Shown piece after piece: positions 8,337-17,400 of a stretch of 39,212 nucleotides of DNA; the first letter of the stretch is position 1, and each line of letters begins with the position of its first letter. A model generated the notes under the pieces. It worked only from the letters and a program-made list of their open reading frames with translations, had not been told where the DNA came from and searched no databases. The DNA comes from an uncultured bacterium (GTDB lineage Bacteria; Acidobacteriota; Thermoanaerobaculia; Multivoradales; J023). The position numbers and the translations under genes were made by a program. The DNA is taken from the NCBI GenBank assembly GCA_937948815.1, contig CALFAM010000216.1:1-39212 (forward strand). Reading direction: 5' to 3'.

Positions 8337-10965
8337 ACGCCCGTCTGCCGATGGCCAAGACATGAATTCGGAAAAGCGTGAGCAATGGCGACGGGTGAAG
8401 CGAATACTGGCCACCGCGATCGAGCACAAGAAGGCCGAAAGGGAGACGTACCTCAACCGGGTCTGCGGCGAAGATGACGCCCTGCGGGCGGAGATTGAAT
8501 CACTTCTCGTGGCCCATGAAGGCGCCGGCTTCACCGCTGGAATCCCGGAAGGTTGGTTGGCGACGCTCGACCTGGAGCCGGGCAGCCTCCTCGGACCCTA
8601 CCGAGTCGTCAAGAAGCTGGGAGAAGGCGGAATGGGCCAGGTCTTCGCCGCCCGCCAAGAAGCACCGGTCCGCCGTACGGTCGCACTCAAGCTGATCCGT
8701 CCCGGTATGGATAGCCAAGGCGCCATCGTGCGCTTTGCGGCCGAGCGCCAGGCCCTGGCGCTGATGGGGCATCCCAATATCGCCCAGGTGTTTGACGCCG
8801 GCACCTCCGACCGTGGCAGGCTCTATTTCGCAATGGAGTTGGTTGACGGTCACTCCATCATTGAACATTGTAACGCCCATCGTCTCAGCTGCTCTGAACG
8901 GATTCGGCTGTTTCTCCAGGTTTGCCGGGGGGTTCAGCATGCCCACCAGAAAGGGATCATCCATCGCGATCTCAAGCCTTCGAATGTGCTGATTGCCACC
9001 GTTGACGGCCAGCCTGTTCCGAAGATCATCGACTTCGGTATCGCCAAAGTGATCCAGGGGCAGCTGCACGACTCGGCTCCGCAGACCGACCTCGATCGCC
9101 TCATGGGTACGCCCGAATACATGAGCCCGGAGCAGACTGATCCACGTGGGCTCGCCGTGGATACACGGAGCGATGTCTATTCCCTCGGTGCCCTGCTGTA
9201 CGAGCTTCTGACCGGGACGCCTCCCTTCGATCCACGGGCATTGCGGCGTTTGGGATTGGAGGATCTCAAGCAGCGAATTCGCGAGATCGAGCCTCCGCGT
9301 CCGAGCTGTGCTCATACGGCCGGTACCGCTGTACGGCATCGAACAGCGATCGACCCCTCACGCCTCACCGGCGATCTCGACTGGATTGTCCTCTGTGCTC
9401 TCGACAAGGATCCGAACCAGCGGTATGAGTCGCCCGCTGCGATGGCTCAAGATCTCGAGCGCCATCTGCACGACCAGCCCGTGACCGCTGGCCCCCCGAC
9501 CCTCCGCTATCGATTGGGGAAATTCGTTCGTCGACACCGGTTGGGTGTCGGCGTCGCCTTGGTCGTTGCGTTGACGGCGGCGTCGGGCCTCGGCCTCGCG
9601 GTGTTGGGACTCACGCGGGCAGTTCGCTCAGAGCGCGTGGCTCAACTTCATGCGTCGAAGGCGCGCACGGAAGCTGATCGAGCCAGTCGTGAGGCGGAGA
9701 CCGCCCAGCAAGTTTCTGAGTTTCTGCTGAGTCTCTTCAGATCCTCGAATCCTCGGTACTACCAGCGTCCCGGGATGACGGTTCGCGAAGTTCTCGACGC
9801 TGGTGCCGACCGCATCAGACAGAATCTAAGTGATCGCCCAAGGATCCGGTCGCGGATGATGCAGACGATGGGGCAGGCCTACCACGGCATTGGCCTCCAT
9901 GCAGAAGCCCGCAGTCTCTATGAGGAGGCTCTGCGTCTACGAACGAAGGAGGAAGGCGAGCTCAGTCTGGGTGTCTCGGAGATTCTGCACAACCAGGGCT
10001 GGCTTCTCCTGGACCTCGGCGAGAATGATGCGTCCCGTCCGGTCATCGAACGCTCGATCGCGATCAAGGAAGAGCTTCTGGGTCCCGATCACCCTCGAGT
10101 GGCTGCTGGTCTTCACAACCTCGGCATTCTGACCCGGCGAGAGGCCAACTACGAGGCCGCAAGGCGGCTCTTCGAGCGAGCCTTGAAAATCCGTGAAGCC
10201 GCCCACGGCCCCGAGCACGGCGACGTTGCGATGACCTTGACCAGTCTCGGTCTATTGCTTGCAGAGACCGGCGATCTCGGGACTGCCGTCAAGCACCTGC
10301 TCCGTGCTCTAGCGATTGAAGAGCGAAGGCGGGGCGCCGATCATCCCGAGCTGGCCTTCGTCTTTAGCAACTTGGCTGAGGTGCGGCAGGAACAAGGCAA
10401 TCTGCGAGAAGCGAGGGAGCATGCGCAACGAGCCCTCGAGCTGGATTTGGCTGCCTATGGCCCCGAGCACAAATATGTGGCCGTGAGTCTGATGATTCTC
10501 GGAAGAATCGAGCGTGAAGCCGGTGCTTACGAAACCGCACGCGAGTACCTGGTCCGGGCCATGGCCGTGATCGAGACCGTTTTGCATCCAGGGCATCTCC
10601 GGATGGCGCAGGTGCTCCAGGAGATGGCGGCGCTCGATCGGGCGGAGGGCTCAACGGCTCGAGCGGAGCGCCGCTATCGCCGAGCCTTGGGCATTCTGGA
10701 GAAGCTCTTGGGTCTGGACCATCCTGCCATCGCGAATGTGTTGGTGTCGCTGGCCGAAATGGCAATCGAAGGGGGCGACGAGAACACGGCGCAGCGGCTT
10801 TACGCCCAAGCGCTCGAGATTCGTGCGAGCCGGCTAGAGCCCGACAACCCCGAAGTCGTCGAGGTCAGACTGGCTCTCGCGACGTTGGCGGAGAAGGGGA
10901 CAGAGGCTGAAGGCTCGAAGGAGAGAAACTCGGGCAAGGAAATGACACCTGTCCGAACTCCTTGA
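8329..10965 (+). CDS. Membrane Ser/Thr protein kinase with C-terminal TPR repeats (second copy)
   Basis: An 878-residue kinase with the same plan as 600-3233. Kinase domain about 90-385: glycine loop GEGGMG (98-103), Lys121, HRDLKPSN (212-219), DFG (235-237) and TPEYMSPEQ (261-269), all intact. A membrane helix lies at about 404-428. Kinesin-light-chain-type TPRs of 42 residues fill about 480-855. An alternative start is ATG 8362 (MNSEKREQW), which matches the usual family N terminus; the upstream ATG at 8329 overlaps the sigma gene by 8 bp. The last about 22 residues (from EGSKERNSGKEM on) look unlike a TPR and are partly encoded by the repeated word GACACCTGTCC, so the C terminus may have been extended by a repeat insertion. 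It is co-transcribed with the sigma factor 7779-8336. Confidence 0.93.
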   Translation: MTERPSADGQDMNSEKREQWRRVKRILATAIEHKKAERETYLNRVCGEDDALRAEIESLLVAHEGAGFTAGIPEGWLATLDLEPGSLLGPYRVVKKLGEGGMGQVFAARQEAPVRRTVALKLIRPGMDSQGAIVRFAAERQALALMGHPNIAQVFDAGTSDRGRLYFAMELVDGHSIIEHCNAHRLSCSERIRLFLQVCRGVQHAHQKGIIHRDLKPSNVLIATVDGQPVPKIIDFGIAKVIQGQLHDSAPQTDLDRLMGTPEYMSPEQTDPRGLAVDTRSDVYSLGALLYELLTGTPPFDPRALRRLGLEDLKQRIREIEPPRPSCAHTAGTAVRHRTAIDPSRLTGDLDWIVLCALDKDPNQRYESPAAMAQDLERHLHDQPVTAGPPTLRYRLGKFVRRHRLGVGVALVVALTAASGLGLAVLGLTRAVRSERVAQLHASKARTEADRASREAETAQQVSEFLLSLFRSSNPRYYQRPGMTVREVLDAGADRIRQNLSDRPRIRSRMMQTMGQAYHGIGLHAEARSLYEEALRLRTKEEGELSLGVSEILHNQGWLLLDLGENDASRPVIERSIAIKEELLGPDHPRVAAGLHNLGILTRREANYEAARRLFERALKIREAAHGPEHGDVAMTLTSLGLLLAETGDLGTAVKHLLRALAIEERRRGADHPELAFVFSNLAEVRQEQGNLREAREHAQRALELDLAAYGPEHKYVAVSLMILGRIEREAGAYETAREYLVRAMAVIETVLHPGHLRMAQVLQEMAALDRAEGSTARAERRYRRALGILEKLLGLDHPAIANVLVSLAEMAIEGGDENTAQRLYAQALEIRASRLEPDNPEVVEVRLALATLAEKGTEAEGSKERNSGKEMTPVRTP

Positions 10966-11386
10966 TGCGAGCCAGACGGTTCAACGCACGACGCTCGGGT
11001 CTTTTGGCAGAGCGCTGGGTCGCGGATTCCAGAGAGGTCAACGGCACGTCAAGAGACGCCATTCCCGTAGGCGCTGATCCTCACGCGGCGACTCCGGGGT
11101 CGATCGCGTTCGATACCGGGGTCAAATTCATGAATTTCGCACGTCATGGGAACCAACGCTCGATCAAGTGAGTCCGTTCCTGGCGGCGTCACTCACGAAG
11201 ACTCTTGGTTGAAGTCGCCTCTCCTTAGCCATCCGATCGGACGGTCTCGCTGTCGTGCGCGTAGGCATGGATGCCATATTTCAATTCGTTCGCGTATTGA
11301 CAGCTTCCTTACGTAAAGTCGGTCTTCGCGCTGCAACCATCACTTGCACGGAAGACTCTGATTCACCAACCAAGGAGGAGTGCATC
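10966..11386. other. Intergenic region with repeat-like words
   Basis: No supported gene. The stretch around 11117-11138 reads CCGGGGTCAAATTCATGAAT and contains the perfect 14-bp palindrome AAATTCATGAATTT (11125-11138); it resembles remnants of REP-type elements mobilised by RAYT transposases, which I infer only from memory of the pattern. The promoter of the gene at 11387 must lie in the right part. A TTGACA at 11297 has no good -10 at normal spacing. The reading frame of the 11387 gene is open back to 11255, but that part shows no coding signs. Confidence 0.35.
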
Positions 11387-13753
11387 TTGACCAAACCATG
11401 GCCCCGTCTCTCGGCTTTTCTTCTGACCTTTGGGTTGCTCGCCAGTTCCCCAGTGACCGTCGGAGCCGCCGAGTCGTGGCGCGGCTTTCGAGGTGGTCCC
11501 GATGCTCCGACAGGCGTACTTCCTGAGTCCTTCGGTCTGACGGAGGCATGGAATCGCGAGTTGGGCTCGGGCTACTCGAGCGTGTCGATCGAGGACGGGC
11601 TTCTGGTCACGATGTTCACGGCAGACGACGACGACGTTCTGGCTGCGTTCGACGCCGCGACGGGTGACGAGCGTTGGCGCCTCCGCCTTGGAGAGAAGTA
11701 CGCGGGGCACGATGGTTCCGCCGATGGGCCGCTGTCCGTTCCCGCGCTGGATGGTGATCGGGTCTTCGCCTTGGGCCCGAACGGCCAGCTCGTGGCGGCC
11801 GATTCGCGGACGGGGCGGGAAGTCTGGCGGGTCGAGCTGGACGAGTCGAATTCGTCCGTTCCCTTCTATGGCTACACGTGCTCACCGCTGGTGGTGGACG
11901 ATCTCGTGGTGATGCTGGTGGGTGGAGAAGGGCGCGCCGTTGTCGCCTATGCTCGTGATACCGGCGAAGAACGCTGGTCAGTTGGCACGGACACCGTGAC
12001 CTACCAATCGCCGGTTCTGGCCGAGCTCGGCGGCCGCCGCCAGGTGGTTGCCGTCACCGATCAATGGGCACGCGGTCTCGATCCGAGCAGCGGAGAGGAG
12101 CTCTGGAGTCACCGGATCCAGACCGGCGAGAGTCGCGAAACGGGCGCGCATCCCACCATCCTCGATGGCGAGCACGTCATGATCGATCTCGACAGCGAAT
12201 CGGTCGCCTTGCGCGTGGCGTCCAGCGGCACGGGCTTCACGGTGAGCGAAGCATGGCGCAGTCGTGCCTTCGGCAGCACCTTTGTCCTGCCGGTCGTGCA
12301 CGAAGGGGTCATCTACGGCTTTACGGGCCGCGTTCTCACAGCCGCCAGCGCTGAAACGGGCGAGATCCTCTGGCGCTCGCGGGCCCTTCAGGGGCCCAAC
12401 CTCACCCTAGTCGATGGACACCTCGCTGTGGTCACGCCAGACGGCGAGATCGTGGTGGCGGAGGCCAACCCCGAGCAGTACGTCGAAAAGGCCCGTCTCG
12501 CGGTGTTCGAGAACGCTGACTTCCAAAGCCCCGCCTATGCCGACGGACGCCTCTTCCTTCGTAACCTCACGCATCTGGCCGCAGTCGAGATCGATACCGG
12601 CGCGCGTCCGGAGGTGGCGGCAGCCGAAGTCGACGCGTTTCGCTACCTCGGAGCCTTTGGCGCTTTTGTTCGCGATCTCGAGCAACTTCCAGAAGCTGAA
12701 CGGCAGGCCAGGGTCGATGGTTACTTCAGCGCCGTGCGCCAATCGCCGATCGTCGAGCGGGACGGTTCAGCCCACCTGGTCTACCGCGGCGGGGCGACGG
12801 ATGTGGCTGTGCACGGTTCCTTGCTCGGCTGGGGCGGCGCCGAACGTGAGATGCATCGGGTGGCAGGGACCGATCTCTTCTACCGCAGCTTCCAGCTCGA
12901 TCCCGCGGGCGTGTTTGACTACCAGCTCGCGGTCGACTTCGGCCCTCCGGAGCCGGACGCTGCCAACCCCAACGAAATCCATGGCTTCACCCATGCTTCG
13001 GAGCTTCGGCTGCCCGCAGCCCGAGTCAATCTCCAACTTGTCGAGCCCGCCGATGACGCGCGCCGCGGCGCCAGGCACACGTTCCGGTTCCGCTCAGAAA
13101 GCCTGGAGAATTTCCGCGACATTCAAGTCTGGACGCCGCCGGGCTTTGGTGGCGACGAGACCTACCCATTGCTGGTGGTCAACTACGGAGACCTGGCGAT
13201 CCGAGGCGGTCTCATGACCAACGTGCTCGACAACGTGGTCGGAGATCGCGTCGCCCCGGTGGTGGTCGCCTTCGTGCCGCGAGTCGGTGGTGGCGAGTAC
13301 AACGGTGAGCAGGCCGCAGACTATGCAGCATTTCTCGCCGAGGAGCTCGTTCCCTACCTCGACCGTCACTACCAGACCGGCGGCTCACGCGCGATCATGG
13401 GGCCAGCGAGCGCAGGGGTCGTCTCTTTGCACACTGCCCTCGCCTTTCCCGGCGTCTTCGACAAGGTCGTGACCCAGAGCTTCTACCTCACCGACGCGAA
13501 CCGGGAGGAGTACCTACAGCGTCTGGAGGCTTCCGAGGCACGTCCCAAAGTCTGGGTCGAGACGGGACCCAACGACTATCAGATCTCCGGCGCAGGAATC
13601 TTCGCGCAGCGCAGCTCGGAGGCGTTGGTGGAGAAGCTCGAAGCCGAAGGGTTCGAGGTCGAAGCCTTGACCACCCACGGTACGGCCAGCTGGGCTGGCT
13701 GGCGTCTTCATTCCGATCAAATTCTCGAGATGCTCTTTCCGGCCGACTCCTGA
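11387..13753 (+). CDS. Exported PQQ-like beta-propeller fused to an esterase-D-like domain
   Basis: A 788-residue fusion. The start is a TTG: AAGGAGG lies at 11372-11378 with 8 bp spacing, and the next residues form a perfect signal peptide (TKPWPRLSAFLLTFGLL, cut near GAAES). Residues about 27-420 are a PQQ/BamB-type propeller with repeated A-x-x-x-x-TGxExWR motifs (DAATGDERWR, DSRTGREVWR, YARDTGEERW, DPSSGEELW). After a linker domain (about 440-580) comes a PF00756-like esterase domain (about 590-785): RDIQVWTPPGF, YPLLVVNYGD, EELVPYLDRHY, GPNDYQ. The expected nucleophile segment G-x-S-x-G is instead GPASAG (672-677): Ala674 stands at the usual Ser position and Ser675 next to it. The usual Asp (GPND) and His (THGTASWAGW) can be seen. 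It may be a dead esterase used for binding. It is followed by a hairpin at 13767-13798. Confidence 0.88.
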   Translation: MTKPWPRLSAFLLTFGLLASSPVTVGAAESWRGFRGGPDAPTGVLPESFGLTEAWNRELGSGYSSVSIEDGLLVTMFTADDDDVLAAFDAATGDERWRLRLGEKYAGHDGSADGPLSVPALDGDRVFALGPNGQLVAADSRTGREVWRVELDESNSSVPFYGYTCSPLVVDDLVVMLVGGEGRAVVAYARDTGEERWSVGTDTVTYQSPVLAELGGRRQVVAVTDQWARGLDPSSGEELWSHRIQTGESRETGAHPTILDGEHVMIDLDSESVALRVASSGTGFTVSEAWRSRAFGSTFVLPVVHEGVIYGFTGRVLTAASAETGEILWRSRALQGPNLTLVDGHLAVVTPDGEIVVAEANPEQYVEKARLAVFENADFQSPAYADGRLFLRNLTHLAAVEIDTGARPEVAAAEVDAFRYLGAFGAFVRDLEQLPEAERQARVDGYFSAVRQSPIVERDGSAHLVYRGGATDVAVHGSLLGWGGAEREMHRVAGTDLFYRSFQLDPAGVFDYQLAVDFGPPEPDAANPNEIHGFTHASELRLPAARVNLQLVEPADDARRGARHTFRFRSESLENFRDIQVWTPPGFGGDETYPLLVVNYGDLAIRGGLMTNVLDNVVGDRVAPVVVAFVPRVGGGEYNGEQAADYAAFLAEELVPYLDRHYQTGGSRAIMGPASAGVVSLHTALAFPGVFDKVVTQSFYLTDANREEYLQRLEASEARPKVWVETGPNDYQISGAGIFAQRSSEALVEKLEAEGFEVEALTTHGTASWAGWRLHSDQILEMLFPADS

Positions 13754-13766
13754 GTCTGACGTGTCA

Positions 13767-13798
13767 GCGGCTCGTACCCCGCGCGGGGCACGAGCCGC
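13767..13798 (+). terminator. Long hairpin after the propeller-esterase gene
   Basis: Two 16-nt arms, GCGGCTCGTACCCCGC and GCGGGGCACGAGCCGC, pair at 15 of 16 positions with almost no loop, 13 bp after the stop at 13753. There is no T-run behind it, so it may terminate with help from a factor or protect the mRNA end. The 224-bp stretch 13754-13977 shows nothing else of note. Confidence 0.55.
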
Positions 13799-13977
13799 AA
13801 GTCGCTCGGTGCTCGTTTGCACCGGATGATTTCCCAGCAGGAAAACGGCACATAACGTGGCAGGATCTTGACGTCGATTCCGTATCCCTAGGTAGACGAA
13901 CGGTTCGAGGCAGATTCGCGGCGTGGCGTCGCAATCACGAACCGTTCACGTTTTCACCTTTGGTAAAGGAGTTCGAC

Positions 13978-14316
13978 ATGAAACTTCGCCACATCTTGGT
14001 TCTCTCGATCCTCTTCCTGGCTCAGAATGGTCTTGCTCAGACGAGTTGGGCATCGGGCCTCGCGGTTGAGGCTGATCCGAGCTACGCCTTCCCTGTGGTC
14101 ACGGCCGAAGCGGGAGGCTTGATCGATGGCGCAGCCACGTGCACGCTGAATACCGTTGGCTCCTTCGCGGAGACATTCGTAGCGAAAGCTCCCAGCGGTG
14201 GCTCTTGCTATGGCTTCTGTGACACATTGCGAGATCTCTGCCTGCACGAAGGCATCTTCACGCCTCGCCAGTGTGTGCAGCAGTACCGCGCGTGCGTGGA
14301 GAGCTTCTGCTCCTAG
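13978..14316 (+). CDS. Small secreted cysteine-containing protein of unknown family (112 aa)
   Basis: Not recognised. The signal peptide (MKLRHILVLSILFLAQNGLA, about 1-20) is followed by a 92-residue mature chain. Seven cysteines are seen: one in AATCTLN, then SCYGFCDTLRDLC and QCVQQYRACVESFC, ending with Ser. The C-terminal CxxxC-type spacing within two predicted helices suggests a disulfide-linked helical hairpin. GGAG lies 8 bp upstream of ATG 13978 (GGTAAAGGAGTTCGAC), a convincing ribosome site. The gene stands alone, ended by a strong hairpin at 14367-14405, and converges on the metzincin gene. It has no clear sequence similarity to the secreted proteins at 218-487 and 7178-7570 beyond size, export and cysteines. 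Confidence 0.75.
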   Translation: MKLRHILVLSILFLAQNGLAQTSWASGLAVEADPSYAFPVVTAEAGGLIDGAATCTLNTVGSFAETFVAKAPSGGSCYGFCDTLRDLCLHEGIFTPRQCVQQYRACVESFCS

Positions 14317-14366
14317 CCTCGCGCCAGTTTTGCCTTCCTGGATCGTCCTCCTGGATTGTTCTCTCT

Positions 14367-14405
14367 GACGCCCGCCCCGCCGCAAGGTGCGACGGGGCGG
14401 GCGTC
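14367..14405. terminator. Shared terminator hairpin between convergent genes
   Basis: GACGCCCGCCCCG (14367-14379) and CGGGGCGGGCGTC (14393-14405) form a perfect 13-bp stem with a 13-nt loop. It lies 50 bp after the plus-strand stop at 14316 and about 50 bp after the minus-strand stop at 14457, so it can serve both. T-tracts are weak on both sides (TTGGTC on plus). Confidence 0.7.
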
Positions 14406-14456
14406 TTGGTCGAAAGATCAAAGCCTCCAACGGTCGTGCGCTCGTTCCGGTACCAA

Positions 14457-17400
14457 CTAGAACGCGTCGCCAGCAAAGCAGAAGTCGGCGGGCCACACCC
14501 ATACGCCCGAGCCGCCGAAGCCCACCAGATCGCCGCGGCCGTCGCCGTTCACATCGGCCACGGTGCGGATATGGCTCGCCTTTTCCCAGCCGGCGTCCGT
14601 GCCGTACTCGTCGATCCACGGGCGGGGCTGGGTGAAGGCGCTGCCGGTGGAAATGGCGAAGTAGGAACTCTCATCTTTGCCGAAAGCGACCACATCACTT
14701 CGCCCATCGCCATTGATGTCGGCGACCGTCAGCGTGTCTGGTAGCGAGCTGTTGTCCACCAAGCCGTCGAGGTTGGCCCATGCCGTGGGTACACTGAAAC
14801 CGGTTCCAGTCGACAGCGAAACCATCAGGTCTCGGTTGGATCGCAAGCCGACGATATCGGCCTTGCCGTCACCATTCACGTCAGTGACGAAGCGTGGGTT
14901 CTGCCGCGTGCTCCAGTTCTGTGAGTAGCCGAAGTCGTGGAGCCACGGTTGAGGATCTGAGAAGCCGAGGCCCATCGACAACGCGACCCACACATCGCTA
15001 TTGCCGAAGCCCACCACATCGGGGCGTTGATCACCGTTGACGTCAGCAAGGAAGCGCGGGTGGCGGTCAATTCGCCAACCCTGGCTATAGCCGAAGCCCG
15101 TGACCCATTTCCCGGGGTTGGTGAAGCGGGTTCCCCAAGAAAGCGACACGTACACGCCCGAGTTGCCGAAGCCGACGAGATCCATCGTGCCGTTGGCGTC
15201 GATGTCGGCCAGCATGCGGGGATGCCTGTCGACCCGCCAGCCTTGACTGTGACCAAAGCCAGAGACCCAGGCGGATTGGGGCGCGAACCCGAGGCCGTTG
15301 GAGCGGCCGACGTAGACCGACGAGTTGCCAAATCCAACGATGTCTTCCATACCGTCGCCGTTGACATCGCCAACGAGGCGAGGATGCCGTGTCGAATCCC
15401 ACCCGTTGGAGCCAAAGTTCGACGTCCATCGGATCGCTGGGCCAAAGCTGTCGCCAGTCGATGTCGCCACGTGGACGCCCGAGTTGCCGAAGCCAACAAT
15501 GTCTTGCCGGCCATCGTTGTTGACATCGGCCATGAGCCGCGGGTTTCTCTCGACCTGCCACGAGCCGACCGCTGCACTGCTCCCGAACGCCTCGACCCAA
15601 CGATCGGCAGCGTCGCGGTACCAAAAGACATCGGTGTCACCGTCACCGTCAAAGTCTCCGGTAATGGCCTCGAAGGTGCCATGGATATCGGTACGGTGCA
15701 CCTGAGGGGTCTGAGGCGAGTTGGCGTGACCGGCCCAGATGGCGTCTCCGGCTGGCGAGCTGTCGTCCCAGAAGATGTCATCGAAACCGTCGCCGTCGAA
15801 GTCTCCGGCAAACGGCCGGTAGAAGCCATCGACACTGGCCGGCATGGAGCCGAAGGCTGACATGTCGAGCGGCGATTGGGTGCCATTCGAAAGCCAGATT
15901 CTCTCGCTGCCGCTGCCTGCGCAGTACCAGAACACGTCGTCCCCATAGCTGCCATCGAAGTTTCCGACCACCGGACGCCGACAATGCGAGGCGCCTTGAC
16001 CGCCAATCGAGACGCCAGTTTGGACCGTGAATCCGGCGCCGATCGAGCCGCCCGTAAATTTCTCGCCATCGGACCACCAGATCTCTGCGCTGTCGGCCAG
16101 CGGATCGAGCCAAACGATGTCGTCGTCGAGATCGCCATCGAGATCTGCGGCGAAGGGCTCCCAATTGCCGCCGTTTGGTTCGAATCGACTCGAGAACTGC
16201 CGGTTGCCCGTGCCGTACGCAATGACGTCAGAGGCGGCACCGACTCGGTAGAAATAGAGATCGTCCGTACCATTGGCATCGAAGTCACCGGCAAAGAGCC
16301 GCGCGTGGGCGTTGTACTGATAGCCATGAACGGTGCTGAAGGAACCGGTGCTGTTGCCCCACCAAGCCGTTGCTGCACCCGTCGACGGGCGATACCAGAA
16401 GATGTCGTCGTACCCGTCGTCGTCGAAATCACCCGACACAGGGCGATATCCGGGCCCCAGATTCTTGACTTCTTTGGCAAAAGAAAAATCGCCGGTGCGT
16501 GTTCCGTTCGACCACCACAGGAAGTCGTCCTTGGCCTTTCCGAGGGCAGTGCGTTGTGAGCTGGTGCTGTTGGGCAGGGCTCCTGGTGGCACGGTGCCGT
16601 CGGCCCGCAGATAGTAGTCCAACTGCGATGGGATGATTGGGTGCTCATAGCGCAAGAAGTCGTGAACGATTCCGATTTGGGACGGTGCGAGGTGCCGGGG
16701 TACGCGACCATCGGGTTTGGCCGAGCTCTCGGCGTACTGGAAGCCACCCATCAGGTTCAAAGAGTAGCCCCATTGCTCGGGTGGTAGGTGAGGTCGGCCG
16801 GTGGGTGAGGCAATGAGCCGGGTCTGCCAGTCGTTGGGGCCAAAGGTGGAGCCGCTGACGCCGATCGTCACGTTGCCCATCGGCGAATCGAGTACGACGT
16901 CGGCGATCGTGCCAATGCGGACGAGACCATTGCCATCACAGCCTGGGCTGTTCTCGCTGGAAAAGAACTGTGGTGGCGAGCTGGGATTCACGATCTGGTC
17001 CCAGAACTCACATGACGTATAAGGAACGCCGGTGGACGGGTTGTAATAGGTTTGCGCCGGATAGTGGTTGTGCGGATGCTGGAGGCCGAGGAAGTGACCG
17101 AGCTCGTGTGGGAGGGTCGTGGGTGCGGTGAACAGCTCGGGTTTCCAGATATTGTTGGGGAGCAGCCAGACGATTCGGCCTCCCCAGGGGCCACTGGCGC
17201 TGCTCCTCAGCGTGTTGACGAAAACCAGCACCTCCGATGGGTCGGCGTAGAAGACGGCCGCCGCGCCCAGCCAGTGGCGACCTTCCTTGGTCTCACTTGC
17301 CGGGTACGCGTCGGTAGGCACATTCGGGAACACCGTTTGAATCTCGCTGACGACCTCCGACCAGGCGAACCGCGTCTCGGAGCTCCGCTTCATCAAGGGA

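Noticed and set aside
11297..11302. TTGACA as a -35 box for the 11387 gene
   Set aside because: No acceptable -10 lies 16-18 bp downstream, so the promoter call cannot be supported.
14460..15545. CRISPR-like or satellite repeat
   Set aside because: The period of about 160 bp keeps the protein frame and codes for propeller blades, so it is a coding repeat and not an array.
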